From assembly GCA_050012375.1 (NCBI GenBank), contig JBEKHH010000011.1, forward strand, positions 32,368 through 96,367: a stretch of 64,000 nucleotides of DNA, read 5' to 3'. Below the pieces are notes generated by a model. That model did not search any database and had not been told where the DNA came from. It was given only the letters and a program-made list of their open reading frames with translations. Origin of the DNA: PALSA-1353 sp050012375. Lineage in GTDB: Bacteria; Planctomycetota; Phycisphaerae; Tepidisphaerales; Tepidisphaeraceae. How positions within the stretch are numbered: position 1 is the first letter of the stretch; each line of letters begins with the position of its first letter. Below, piece by piece: positions 1 to 10,000 of this stretch. The position numbers were made by a program, and so were the translations under genes.

Positions 1-90
1 GCGCCGCCGTGTCAAAAGGGGGAGATGGCATCTGGCCGCTGTTGGGGTGGTCGATGCCCGTCGTCTCTCAAACACACCAGGGAGCTTCTT

Positions 91-1188
91 ATGGTTGCGC
101 GCTTGCTATGGGTTGTGGCGGTCGTTGTTTCACTTTCCAGTTCCGTAAGTGCCACGCGGCCGGCTGCCTTGGACGAGATCCATGTTGTCGGTCCGTACGT
201 CTCGGGAAACCTGACGGTTTATCTCGTTCGCGGGCCGAATCTCCTGGGGGATAAAAAGTATCTCACGTTGTCCGAGGGACTGGAGCAGAAGAAGGTGATC
301 GTTTACGAGAAGCAGCAGGTGAACGAACTCTCTGTGGAGAACCTTTCGGATCAGGACCTGTATCTGCAAGCCGGCGAAATCGTCAAAGGCGGCCAGCAGG
401 ACCGCACACTGGGCCGCGACATGGTCGTGTCGGCTCACAGCGGGCAAGTGCCGATCGGGGCTAACTGCGTCGAGCATGGCCGGTGGACCCAGCGGGGCAG
501 TGAAAGCCAATCGCAGTTTGCGGCTTCGCCAAACGCCCTGGCGTCAAAGGAGCTTAAGCAAGCGAACTATTCCGGCGATCAGCAGGGGGTTTGGGACAAG
601 GTGAGCAAGGCCCAGGAAAAACTAGCGGCAAACGCGCCATCGCTCGCCGATGCCGGCGGCACGTTGTCGCAATCGCCAACGAGCCTGGAACTAACGGTGG
701 AAGACAAAGCGGTTGCGAGCGCTGCCGAGGCCTATGAGAAAGGGGTTGCGAAGAACTCGCAAGCATTTCCCGATGTGATCGGCTTCGTCTTTGCGATCAA
801 CGGCAAACTGAACAGCGGTGATGTGTACGCATCAGACGAGTTGTTCGGCAAGATGTACCCGAAGCTGCTGCACGCCGCCGCCGTCGAAGCCCTTGCGGAG
901 CGCGAGCCCAACTCGGATCAGAAAGTGTTCGATGCGCCCAAGCCCGAGGCGGTTGAGGCGATGATCAAAGCAGTTGACATTGCCAAGGGCGAGCCACAAC
1001 CAATGGACGCGATTGGGATGGAACAACAAATCAATCAAGAGGCGCAGATGCCGCAACAACCGGCGGCCCGGCCGGTTGCGGACCGCGCCGTGATACTGAA
1101 AAAGCAGACGAATGAAGTCGAGATGTACGAGACACGGGACACGGAGACGAAAGCGCCGTTCCTTCACCGGGCTTATTTGACGAAGTGA
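91..1188 (+). CDS. Secreted ARPP-1 (DUF6569) domain protein
   Basis: The protein of 365 residues starts with a hydrophobic signal peptide (residues 1 to about 22, ending near SVSA). It then carries the ARPP-1/DUF6569 pattern: a beta-rich N-terminal half with VENLSDQDLYLQAGEIVKGG and GGQQDRTLGRD (about residues 85-120), followed by an alpha-helical region. The family is known from genomic context with ARG and rhodanese/phosphatase proteins, and its biochemical role is not established. The start at 91 is preferred over the in-frame ATG at 25 because an AGGGAG ribosome site lies just upstream and the signal peptide begins there. The C-terminal 60 residues are low-complexity and rich in Q, P and A. 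It stands alone and faces the next gene tail to tail. Confidence 0.72.
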   Translation: MVARLLWVVAVVVSLSSSVSATRPAALDEIHVVGPYVSGNLTVYLVRGPNLLGDKKYLTLSEGLEQKKVIVYEKQQVNELSVENLSDQDLYLQAGEIVKGGQQDRTLGRDMVVSAHSGQVPIGANCVEHGRWTQRGSESQSQFAASPNALASKELKQANYSGDQQGVWDKVSKAQEKLAANAPSLADAGGTLSQSPTSLELTVEDKAVASAAEAYEKGVAKNSQAFPDVIGFVFAINGKLNSGDVYASDELFGKMYPKLLHAAAVEALAEREPNSDQKVFDAPKPEAVEAMIKAVDIAKGEPQPMDAIGMEQQINQEAQMPQQPAARPVADRAVILKKQTNEVEMYETRDTETKAPFLHRAYLTK

Positions 1189-1403
1189 GACTGAATTCGT
1201 TGACGAGGTTTGCCAGAATCACCTTTTGATCGACGCCTCCGCGCCGATCTCGTTGGAATCGTTTATAAAATTGAGGAGCTATGCATTTGGCAACGATGGC
1301 AGCATGACTGCGGCGATCTATTCCAGCCTGTCGAAGATCACGTACCGCAAGATGGTCTCAGCGAAGAAAAGTTCCCTCGCCGACGTTCCGGAAACGGTGA
1401 CTT

Positions 1404-3185
1404 CTAACCCTTTTTCGGCAATGCACTGCCGGTCTGGTGATAGTCCACGACCACCCCATTGATCTTGAGTTTTTTGCCTTCCAAGGACACCGTTCCGCCT
1501 GCGGGGACCAGAATCAGCACCATGGCCTGATCGGACCCGATGACAAGGGGCTGTTTGCCGCGGAGATGGCGCTTGATGAACTTCCCGGCAACCGCGTCAT
1601 AGAGGTCGTCCGCGGCAGATCCCATGTCGAATTGGATCGTCTTCTCCGTATCGTACGGGTTGTAAACTAGAAACGACGGGTAGCACTTAGGCCGGTAATA
1701 GTCGGTTTTGGTCAGATCCCAAGCGATGATGCCCGGAACTTCGGTGGCGTTGAAGATGGCACCCAGGAATCCGATATGGTGGCCCATGTAAAGAGAAATG
1801 TTATCAGAGCTCCTGCTGAAAGTGGCTTTATCCGCCCAGTATTGGGCGTGGTTGGCGTCATTGTATTTGCGGCTGAACCCTGCGATCGGATCGCCCGTGG
1901 CGTAAGGACGGAAAGCGTGCCGGGCATCCGCGTGGTGGGCTTCGGTGCGAAAGCCCTCGTAAGAGAAAAGGAAGCCTTCGCCATTCGGGAGGCTGTTGCG
2001 CCAATCGAGGTGATCCTGATGGTCCCAATCCAGGTCGACACCGAGGAAGAACCGGCAGCTATTGGCGGCGTTCAGGGCGTAGCGAGCGATGCTGCGAGCG
2101 TAACGCTGGTCGTAGCGCGCGACCGGCAGCAGCCATGCCGGCGCCTGGTAGCTGCCCATAGCGAAGGCATAAAACCCGTTATCATCCGGCCATCGCCACC
2201 AGGCGCCGTCTAGACCGTCGCAGGTCAAACCATTGAGCAGGGTGTTATGCGTGATCGCCCACTCATGAACGAAGCCGGGCAGGCGGGTGTAATCACCGAA
2301 CCAATTGTTCATCATCCAAGTCAGGTCGAAGTTTTCGCCCTGTTCGGCATTAATCCGGGCCATTACTAACGGTCCCATGACATGGGAGATCTCGTAGCGG
2401 CCGGGATTCTGGAGTTGCCAACGGAGGGCCGCCTTGGCGCATTCGAGGTATTCCACGTTCCCCGTCCATTGATAGCCCGCGTAAAGCATCCAGGCGAGAC
2501 AGGAGGCATTGCCGGGGTTCCAATCGATCCGGGTCGCGGTGACTTGTCGGGCGGCGATGTCATAGCCTTGCTTCAGGTTGGGATGGTTCGGGCAGCCCAT
2601 GTCCCTGGCCATTTGGAGGAGGAAGGCAAATTGCCGGTCGAGGTTTCGTCTATAATCCAAATCTTCTCGATTCAAATCCGTTAGCATCACTCCCAGGGCC
2701 AGGGGCCAATAACCGTAGATGACGTGGCTGATCACGCCCCCTTTCTGCCCGGGGTTGTCCTGATAGACACCATCAGCATCGTCGAACCAGCGTTTGCAAC
2801 TCCGTACCCAATCGATGCCCTTGTAGGTTCTCATGTCGAGGCCGTTCAACTGGGCGCCAGCGACGCCGGCAAGGCAAACAATTGCTTCCCCTTTGGCCTG
2901 TCGCATGTTGCGACCGGGATTGAGATAGGCCGAGAATCCGAAATTGACCCCGTCGTCCGACACGGCCACTGCCGGCAGGTTCGCACCGGTGGCCTTGGGA
3001 TCAAAAGCGACCCGGTAGTAGTCCGCAGCGGTTTGCTTCCAGTCAAGCACGTGCAACGGCCGGGGCAAACGGGGCATTTTTTCGACCCAGGGGATTGTGA
3101 TCTGCGGCTCGGTTGCACCAACTGGCTGGCACGTCAAAGCGGTCATTGCTAGTATCAGAAGATTAGAGGCGGGTTGCTTAAGCAT
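1404..3185 (-). CDS. Secreted protein of unknown function, probable six-hairpin (alpha/alpha) toroid
   Basis: This 593-residue protein has a signal peptide (LILAMTALTCQPVGA) and a body rich in paired helices with many Trp, Tyr and His residues, for example WMMNNWFGDYTRLPGF and HEWAITHNTLLNGL. That look is typical of (alpha/alpha)6 toroid glycosidases and polysaccharide lyases. The last 90 residues form a beta-rich domain like those that follow such toroids. I do not recognise the family, so substrate and reaction are open. The ATG at 3185 is preferred over the upstream in-frame ATG at 3236, because the extra 17 codons lie inside the end of a repeated IS66-derived element. That element therefore abuts the gene and may have replaced its native promoter. 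Confidence 0.6.
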   Translation of the reverse strand: MLKQPASNLLILAMTALTCQPVGATEPQITIPWVEKMPRLPRPLHVLDWKQTAADYYRVAFDPKATGANLPAVAVSDDGVNFGFSAYLNPGRNMRQAKGEAIVCLAGVAGAQLNGLDMRTYKGIDWVRSCKRWFDDADGVYQDNPGQKGGVISHVIYGYWPLALGVMLTDLNREDLDYRRNLDRQFAFLLQMARDMGCPNHPNLKQGYDIAARQVTATRIDWNPGNASCLAWMLYAGYQWTGNVEYLECAKAALRWQLQNPGRYEISHVMGPLVMARINAEQGENFDLTWMMNNWFGDYTRLPGFVHEWAITHNTLLNGLTCDGLDGAWWRWPDDNGFYAFAMGSYQAPAWLLPVARYDQRYARSIARYALNAANSCRFFLGVDLDWDHQDHLDWRNSLPNGEGFLFSYEGFRTEAHHADARHAFRPYATGDPIAGFSRKYNDANHAQYWADKATFSRSSDNISLYMGHHIGFLGAIFNATEVPGIIAWDLTKTDYYRPKCYPSFLVYNPYDTEKTIQFDMGSAADDLYDAVAGKFIKRHLRGKQPLVIGSDQAMVLILVPAGGTVSLEGKKLKINGVVVDYHQTGSALPKKG

Positions 3186-3190
3186 CTCTG

Positions 3191-3875
3191 GCCGGGATTT
3201 CCCATATGAATCTTGGCCGACGAACGTCGTCGGCAATTTTGCGTACTATACCGAGTTTGGAGTTTGGACCAGCGTTTTTTTTGGCTCGCGGCCGCATCAA
3301 ACGCGGAGATTTGGACAGCCATCCCGCCATTTTGACGCTTCCGAATGTCACCCGACGACACGCGAACAAATAACCGCCGTCGCCCCACACATTTCGTACG
3401 CCTTTCACGTTGCCCGTCACCATCCCGAAACCGCGATCGGCAGTCGGAGCCGCCGAATTCATTCCAGGATAATCCAAAATAGGAAATAGCTGTGGACGTC
3501 AGCTTGCCGATCGGATCGGTCAGAGCCAATGGTGGATCGCTCACTCGAAGTCGGGAAGCCGTCGGCTCGATGTGGCCGAATTCGTGGGGTTCTGCACCGG
3601 CTGCCGTATGGCGCCGGCGGCGGCGCTGGTTGAGCTGATGAAGCTGCGGCGGTGAAGGCGTTCCGGGTTGCGTAGCTGAACGTGGGTTCGGTCACCAGAT
3701 CCCGGCGACCCTTTCCAGCATGACCAGCACCTGCCGCCGGCACAACATCGATCCCCAGCGTCATCTGACACAACTGCTGACCAACTTGCCGGCCACGCCG
3801 ATGAGCGATGTCGAAAGCTGGTTGCCCGACCGGTGGAAATGGCGAAATCCATCTCTGTCAGGGTAGCGATGCGGT
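3191..3875 (+). mobile_element. IS66-derived composite element, copy A (decayed)
   Basis: The left end reads GGGATTTCCCATATGAA, followed by the hairpin GCCGACGAACGTCGTCGGC (3216-3234) and ATTTTGCG. The same order recurs at 13.34 kb, in a diverged form on the other strand at 59.15 kb, and as a lone left end at 11.96 kb. Inside are a short peptide remnant ending LVELMKLRR-stop (about 3505-3655) and a remnant of an IS66 transposase C-terminus (CRRHNIDPQR, LTQLLTNLPATP, LPDRWKWRNP, stop at 3864-3866). Nothing here could make a working transposase. It fills the gap between the six-hairpin-like protein and the sirtuin and leaves both with little native upstream sequence. Confidence 0.65.
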
Positions 3876-3932
3876 TTATGTCGCTGATACATCGGTCCAC
3901 GGCTATGATCAGATGCGACGTGCGAAGTTGCC

Positions 3933-4703
3933 ATGTACGTACCCGATCCCAAGATTCTTGCGCTACTGCGAATCGCCGACAGCGTTGTCGTTCTCACCGG
4001 ATCGGGCGTCTCAGCAGAGAGCGGCATTCCGACGTTCCGTGACGCATTAACTGGTTTGTGGTCCAAATTCGATCCGGCGGATCTTGCCACGCCCGAAGCA
4101 TTCGCCCGTGATCCTGCGATGGTTAGTCGATGGTACGACGAGCGAAGACGCAACGTCGCCAAGTGTACCCCGAATGCAGGACACATAGCACTTGTCGCGC
4201 TTCAGCGCCGCATCCTTGCAGCAGGAAAACGTTTCACGCTCATCACTCAGAATGTGGATCGGCTCCACCAAGCGGCGGGTTCAACCGACGTAATTGAGTT
4301 GCATGGAACTCTATGGACCTGGCGATGTATGGATTGTGGCGTTGAAACTGAAGAGCGTGGCCCCGCGTTCGACGTGTACCCGCCTCGTTGCGTCTGCGGC
4401 GGCCCACGACGCCCAGCGGTGGTCTGGTTTGGTGAGGAACTTCCCAAACATGAACACTTGAAAGCTCAGCGCGCAGCCGGTTCATGCAGGCTGTTTATTT
4501 CTCTCGGTACGAGCGCCGTTGTTCATCCGGCCGCTGGATTGATTGATCTGGCATTAAGAAATGGTGCTCAGCTCTTGGAAGTGAATCCTCAGGAAACACC
4601 GTATAGTCACAGAGCGCATTGGTGCATTCGAGGGCCAAGCGGCGAGGTGCTGCCGCGTTTGATGGACGCGGTGTTCGTAAGCGACAAGACCCCCGCTGGA
4701 TAG
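3933..4703 (+). CDS. Sir2 family NAD-dependent protein deacylase (class III, SIRT5/CobB-like)
   Basis: The enzyme removes acyl groups from lysines using NAD+, giving nicotinamide and O-acyl-ADP-ribose. It has 256 residues, the usual size for bacterial CobB. Visible motifs are the NAD site GSGVSAESGIPTFRD (23-37), TQNVDRLHQAAG (105-116), the catalytic His124 in ELHGTLW, and a zinc ribbon with Cys132, Cys135, Cys153 and Cys155. Tyr68 and Arg71 in WYDERRRN match the Tyr-x-x-Arg pair that in SIRT5 and CobB binds succinyl or malonyl groups, so desuccinylase activity is likely alongside deacetylation. The last codons (KTPAG-stop) lie inside a strong terminator hairpin. Confidence 0.93.
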   Translation: MYVPDPKILALLRIADSVVVLTGSGVSAESGIPTFRDALTGLWSKFDPADLATPEAFARDPAMVSRWYDERRRNVAKCTPNAGHIALVALQRRILAAGKRFTLITQNVDRLHQAAGSTDVIELHGTLWTWRCMDCGVETEERGPAFDVYPPRCVCGGPRRPAVVWFGEELPKHEHLKAQRAAGSCRLFISLGTSAVVHPAAGLIDLALRNGAQLLEVNPQETPYSHRAHWCIRGPSGEVLPRLMDAVFVSDKTPAG

Positions 4704-4713
4704 CGGGGGTCTT
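4686..4713. terminator. Hairpin terminator overlapping the sirtuin stop codon
   Basis: A perfect 11-bp stem, AAGACCCCCGC / GCGGGGGTCTT, encloses the 6-nt loop TGGATA. The stem begins with AAGA and ends with TCTT, so it can act in both directions between the convergent sirtuin and glycosyltransferase genes. The stop codon (4701-4703) sits at the loop/3'-arm border, so the hairpin is partly coding. Confidence 0.75.
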
Positions 4714-4730
4714 GGTGTATCTACGACTGA

Positions 4731-6410
4731 CTACGCCGAATTTCGGGCCCACGATTCCCACATCACTCGGATTGCGTGTTCCATATCGGATGCAAATCGC
4801 CCCGCATCCATGAGCGGTGATTTCTCCATTTTGCCGCGCAACCGTGATCGCAATTCCCTCAATCCATTAACGTCCGCCGCCATCTGGGTCGCCACCCTTA
4901 AGTATTCCTCCGGGCTTTCCGCAATCCAGTCCTTCAGATCTGCGTTGGAAAGAATGCTCACCCCGGCCCGTCCGACCGCCGTAGCTCCCCGCAGACTGAC
5001 CGTAGGCACCCCCATCCACAGCGCATCACAAGTTGTGGTCCCACCGCCGCATGGAAACGTGTCCAGATTAATGTCAACTCGATGAAACTGCAGCAGGTAA
5101 CCCAGTAAGGTCTTGCGCTCGACGAATTCGACGCGGCTTGTGTCAATTTGCCGCGCCGCAAACTGACCCATGATTTGGCTTCTGTGGCCCCCCGGAGGAC
5201 TCAGAATCAGAAGCCGTGAACGTGGAACGTCCGACAGAATTTTGGCCCACAACTCCGATGCACCCAACGTAATTTTCGCGGAATTATTCACGCACGCGAA
5301 AGTTACGTACCCATTATTGCCCGCGGGCAACTCATTCACCGACACGGTCGGATCGATTGGCTCGTAGCACCAGTAACTATGCGGGAGACGAATTGATCGC
5401 TCGCTGTAGCAATCGTCGGTCCCGGCGGGGTCGAAATATGGATCCGTCAATCGATAATCCATGGTTTTGAGTCCCGTGGTGCCCGCATACCCCAACCACG
5501 ATACCTGCACCGGCGCGGGCTTTGTGGCAAAAACGAGCATTCGATTCCCGGCCGAATGAAGCGACAAATCCACCAAAACATCGATGCGATCACGTCGAAT
5601 TTGATCGGCCAATTGATCGTCTGACAAACTGGATACATCTCGCCATACAGCGCAAAATCGCCGCAATTTCGCGGTGATTTCGTCGCCAATCCTCGAATTG
5701 TTGTAACAGATGATATTGACCGCACGCGAATCATGATGCCCCAGCAGCGGCACCATGAATAGACCGACAGGGTGCCGACGCAGGTCTGCAGAAACATATC
5801 CCACGTTCAACGGCCGCCGCGGATTCCGATCGTTGGAATGGGGCCGGATATGTTTCTTGAGTGGTTCGCCGTGGATATTGTTCCACCGAAGATGTTCCTC
5901 AAGAATGTCCGCAGCGCTGTAACCGGGATGACAATAAATCGAGACCAGAAGACTGCTGTAACATTCCGATTTACCGGGACGATATTGGATCGCCTATCGA
6001 AAGCACGCGATTGCCTCGTCGGCCTTCCCCGTTTCACGCAGAAGATTGCCCAGATTGTTATACGCCTCGCCGAGGTCCGGCTTCAATGCGATGGCCTTCT
6101 GGAATGCAGCAATAGCCCCGTCGACATCCCGGAGGTCCTGAAGAGCATTGCCAAGACTTCCGTAATAAAACGCATTGTTTGGAAATACCGCGATAGCCCT
6201 CCGGATCCAGCTCACCCCTTCGTCCAACTGTCCTCGTTGGCCGGCTAGAATTCCGACCATATGCAGCGCTTCCGGATGGTTCGGCGCCCCGATTAAGATT
6301 TGTCGATATAGGCGTTCCGCCTCGGCAAATTGGCCCGTCTGATGGTAGTGCATGGCCGCTTCGAACTGTTGCTGAAGGGTCATTTCTGTGGAGATTGTAC
6401 CGCTGACCAT
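4731..6410 (-). pseudogene. TPR plus GT41 (SPINDLY-type) O-GlcNAc transferase, split by an in-frame amber codon
   Basis: One reading frame runs through the whole interval and encodes TPR repeats (AEAERLYRQIL, YGSLGNALQDL, AYNNLGNLLRETG) followed by a GT41 catalytic domain (LNVGYVSADLRRHPVG, DVLVDLSLHSAGNRM, PVQVSWLGYAGTTG, GGGTTTCDALWMGVPTVSLRG). Bacterial SPINDLY-like proteins glycosylate proteins with UDP-sugars. A single TAG at 5994-5996 follows DEAIACFR, and coding continues without a frameshift (AIQYRPGKSECYSSLL). CAG to TAG is the simplest explanation, because TPRs often have Q there. The two halves would be 138 and up to 420 residues. Nonsense mutation, sequencing error and readthrough are all possible. 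The start may be the ATG at 6383 (MTLQQQFEAA), because transposon debris begins at 6411. Confidence 0.8.
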
Positions 6411-6485
6411 TCATGCCGAGCCAGCATGCCGACCGTCCGCGAAAGAAAAAAGATGCGGTCTACGCATCGGACACGAATTACCCAA
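6411..6485. repeat. Transposon debris shared with 14.64 kb
   Basis: The stretch around TCATGCC, CAGCATG and AAAGAAAAAAGATGCGGTC recurs at about 14,635-14,695, next to an IS66 transposase C-terminal remnant. Here it separates the glycosyltransferase start from a truncated upstream gene, so it probably marks an old insertion and deletion. Confidence 0.5.
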
Positions 6486-6594
6486 GGTTCCTTTTACCTG
6501 GAAGCGGCGGTTGCGCGCGCCAGCGAAGCGAAAACGTCCGCCCAACCCTGCGTTCGTTGAGCTAACGCCTCCGAGTGCCCAGACGGCTGGAACG

Positions 6595-6851
6595 ATATTG
6601 TAGTTGGTGACGAACAGGTCCGATCCAGACACGGCAATTCCGTGTGGGCCGTTCAACCCCGAGACCAGGAAGGTGCTCACGGTCGCTCCCGATGTGGTGT
6701 ATTCGCCAATCCAGGCGGAGTAGTTCGCGACAAAGATCTGTCCGCGAGCGGTTCTGGGCGCGGCCCGGAGTGCCGCGGCGGCGATGGCAATGCCCACGGC
6801 AAGAAGTCGGCGACCAAAAACATTGATCGAAGGGCCATACGCCAGATGCAT
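6595..6851 (-). pseudogene. N-terminal stub of a secreted NHL/beta-propeller protein (PEP-CTERM type)
   Basis: The first ~85 residues give a signal peptide (LLAVGIAIAAAALRAAP) followed by GQIFVANYSAWIGEYTTSGA and GLNGPHGIAVSGSDLFVTNY. This is the opening of the NHL-type beta-propeller proteins common among PEP-CTERM proteins. From about 6595 on, the frame stays open to 6411 but reads as unrelated Arg-rich sequence and then repeat debris, so the propeller repeats and tail are missing. The 200 bp upstream, between this start and the end of the 1,623-residue gene at 7049, hold no other gene. Confidence 0.6.
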
Positions 6852-7048
6852 GTGGATACCAGCAAGCTGCTACAAGACTGCGATGGGACAATTGGCAAAG
6901 GGCAAACTTCTGTGTTCGGTAGCACCGCTACAATTGATTTGACTTATACCGGAAGCCCTTTTGATGCGGTGGACGCGTCTGAACGACCGTTTTTTTAGCT
7001 ATTCTGGGCAGCGCTCGAACCGGTGATCAGTTCAAGTGTGCGCGTCGC

Positions 7049-10000
7049 CTATCCGCCGTGCCCGTGCCGCAGCTTTTGTTTGCTTGCCGGCTTCGCCACC
7101 GACGATATTCTTGGAACAGCGCTCGCATCGCTCGTCTGTTTATTGGTCATGGCCGTCGTCGTGGTGGAAATGGAGGTTGTCACCGGTGGCGCGGCCGCGA
7201 GCAACTCCACGCTCGGCAGCGACGGAATCGAGATCGATTTGCCGAGGCGACCCACAAACGCAGCGAAATCCGAGCCGCTGATCGCGCCCGCACCTTCGTA
7301 GTCCAGGTACCAATCGCTCGAATTCGTATGCGTGCCCAGCTCTGTGACAAGCAGCGTAAAGTCGCCGCCGTTGACCGTGCCCAGGCCCTCGAAATCCCCG
7401 TACAAACGCCAGAATGTGAAGTTCTGATTGGCTGACATATTCAAGCCCTGGCCGCTGATGACGCCGCCGGACGAGACGATCAATTCATACGCTCCATCCG
7501 GTAACGACCCGCCGATGTAGCTGGAACCGGTGAAGGTCAAGACAAATGTCGTGCTCGATCCGCTGCCGGGGGTAAGGGTGAAGCTCATTGGCGTCGAGGC
7601 CCCACCCGTCTGCGAAAGCAAGTTGAGCGTGATGGCGCCGGTACTAAGCGTTACAGCTTCGTTGAGGGTCACGGTGAGCGAATCGACCATCGCGCGCTGG
7701 ACACTGCCATCGTTGACTTGGAAAGTCGAAACGATCGGGGCCACCGCGGCGGTGACGCTGGCATTTTTGCTGGCGCTGCCCAAGGAGGCGGTGACGGTGT
7801 ACGTGCCGGGCGTCGAGCCGAGCGTGGCCAGGCCCGCGGCGTTAATCGAGTTGCCGTTGCCCGTGCCGGTGATCGACCAGTTGAACGTCGGCGAGCTGAT
7901 GGCATTGCCGAATTGATCGGTGGCCGTGGCGGAGAACTGCTTCGTTCCGCCGGTGGCGACGGTGGCGGATGATGGCGTGACGATCACGCCGGTGGGCGTT
8001 TGCTGCACGGTGACGGCCACGGAACTCGTGGTGAACGCTCCGCCGGAATCGGTGATGGTGACGGTGAAGTTGTAGCTGCCGGCCTTGGTGAAATTCGCGG
8101 TGATGTTCTTGGCGGCGTTGGTGCCGTTGGTGTTGCCGGAGTAGCTGACGGAGGCCGGGCCGGTGGCGCTCCATGTGTAGTTCAGACCGCTGCTGCTGCC
8201 GTTTTCCGATCCGAGCGCGCTCAGAGCGGTGGAAGTGCCGGTCACCGGATTGGGATTCGCCGCCGCTGGCGTGGCGATGCTGGGGCCGGTTGTGGCGGTG
8301 ACCTCATTCGATGGCGTACTGCTGCCGCCGGTGTTTACGGCTTCGACGGTGTAATAGTAGGTCGAGCCGCCGGTGAGGCCAGTGTCGTTGAATATGGTGC
8401 CGGTGACGGGCGCTCCACCGTTGATGGGCGACGCGTAGTTTTCGCCGCCGGACGAGTTTCCGCGATAGATGTTGTAGCCGGTGACGGCATGCCCCGCGTC
8501 GATCCAGTTGAGCGTGATCTGGTTCCCACTCACGACGGGCGTGGAAACCGTCGGCGCCGGCGGCACGGTTTCGATGTCGACGCTGATACCGGCGCTGGGA
8601 CCGGCGAGGTTGGTGGCGGCGACTTCATAGTCGTAAGCGCGGCCGGGCAACAAATTCGTGTCGGTATATGAGGTTGCGTTGTTGGGGAGGGTCGTCACGT
8701 ATTGCGAGCTATCGGATTCCAACTGGCGTGTGATGACATAGCCGGTGGCGTTGGTAGCTTCATCCTGCCAGGTGAGTGTGACGCCGGACGTGGTGATATT
8801 CGATGCCAGGAGATTTATCGGGTTCGCCGGGGGCGTGGGCGTGGTGCCGGTGACAGGCCCGGCAGGGGCTGAGTTGCCGGCGGAGTTGCTGGCGACGACT
8901 TTGTAGGAATAAATGCCACCGACGTTCAAGCCCGTGCTGGCGAACGCCGTTGTGCCGCCACCAACCTGGCCGATCTGGCTGTAGCTTCCGTTGATCAGTT
9001 CAAGGATGTTGAAGTTGGTCACGGCGGAATAGGGTTCTGCCCAGCTCAAATCGAGTTCGGTGCCCGATGCCGGGTTGACAGCGAGGTTAACCGGTGTATA
9101 GGGCGTGACTGCGACGGGACTGTATGTCCAGCTGAGAATGTTCTGTGTGGCGGTCTCGCCACCGGTGCCCGCGGTGAAGCCGACATAGCCGTATCCGCTG
9201 CCGATGAAGGAAGGGATATTGATGGTATAGCTGTGGGTGAACGCGGCCTTCGTAGTGGTATCAGTGACTGTTTCAGTGAGGGTTACGCCATTGTAAGTGA
9301 GGTTGACGCTCATGACGTCGCCGCTGTGGAGATTGACACCGCTAGAAGTCATGTCGATGGAGGTATCGGCGGGGTTGTCGCCGGAGGTAGGCGATGAGGG
9401 CATGTCACCATCGACGAACAGGCCGGTGGAGTCGGTGCCTTCGCCGTTGTTGCTATAGAGATCGAATTTGATGGCGACGCTCTCGGCAATCGTGGCATAG
9501 CCAAGCGCGCCACCGCTATTGCCGATGGACTTGGGACCGTCGCCTTGCAGGGTGAAAGCAAAGCCATCCGCGTTGGGATTAACGAGCTGGAAGTTGAAGG
9601 TTGTGTTGAAACCCTGGACGGAAACGACGTTGGTATTGAAAGCGCTGGCCGCTTCATTGCTGCCACCGTTGGTGAGTTCCAACGCCGAACCGTTGACGCT
9701 TGCCGAACCGTTCAACGTAAGTCCGTTCTGGCCTGAAAAGCCGCTGGGATAGTTGACCGTGACGGCGTTATTGGTGGTGGTGGCCGAGGCGTTCTTGGTG
9801 TACGCGGAGTCGCCCACCGAGTTATACGCTTGAACTCGGAAAGTGTAGGGGGTGTTGGGCTGGAGGCCAATCACGCTGTAAGTAGTTGCGGTTGGGCCGA
9901 GGGCGGCGACCTGGGACCAGGTGTTTCCGTTGTCGGCGGATTCCTCGACGTAGTAGCCAAAGGCATTGGTGGCGGTGTCGGTCCAGGTGAGGTTGATCTG

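Noticed and set aside
1226..1462. Short plus-strand frame after the ARPP-1 gene
   Set aside because: It has some protein-like character (SAPISLESFIKLRSYAFGND) but no ribosome site, no family, and it overlaps the end of the convergent gene. Kept as unproven.
8000..8671. Plus-strand open frame inside the 1,623-residue gene
   Set aside because: Gly/Ala/Arg-rich shadow of the FN3 and PKD region on the other strand, without a ribosome site or protein-like composition.
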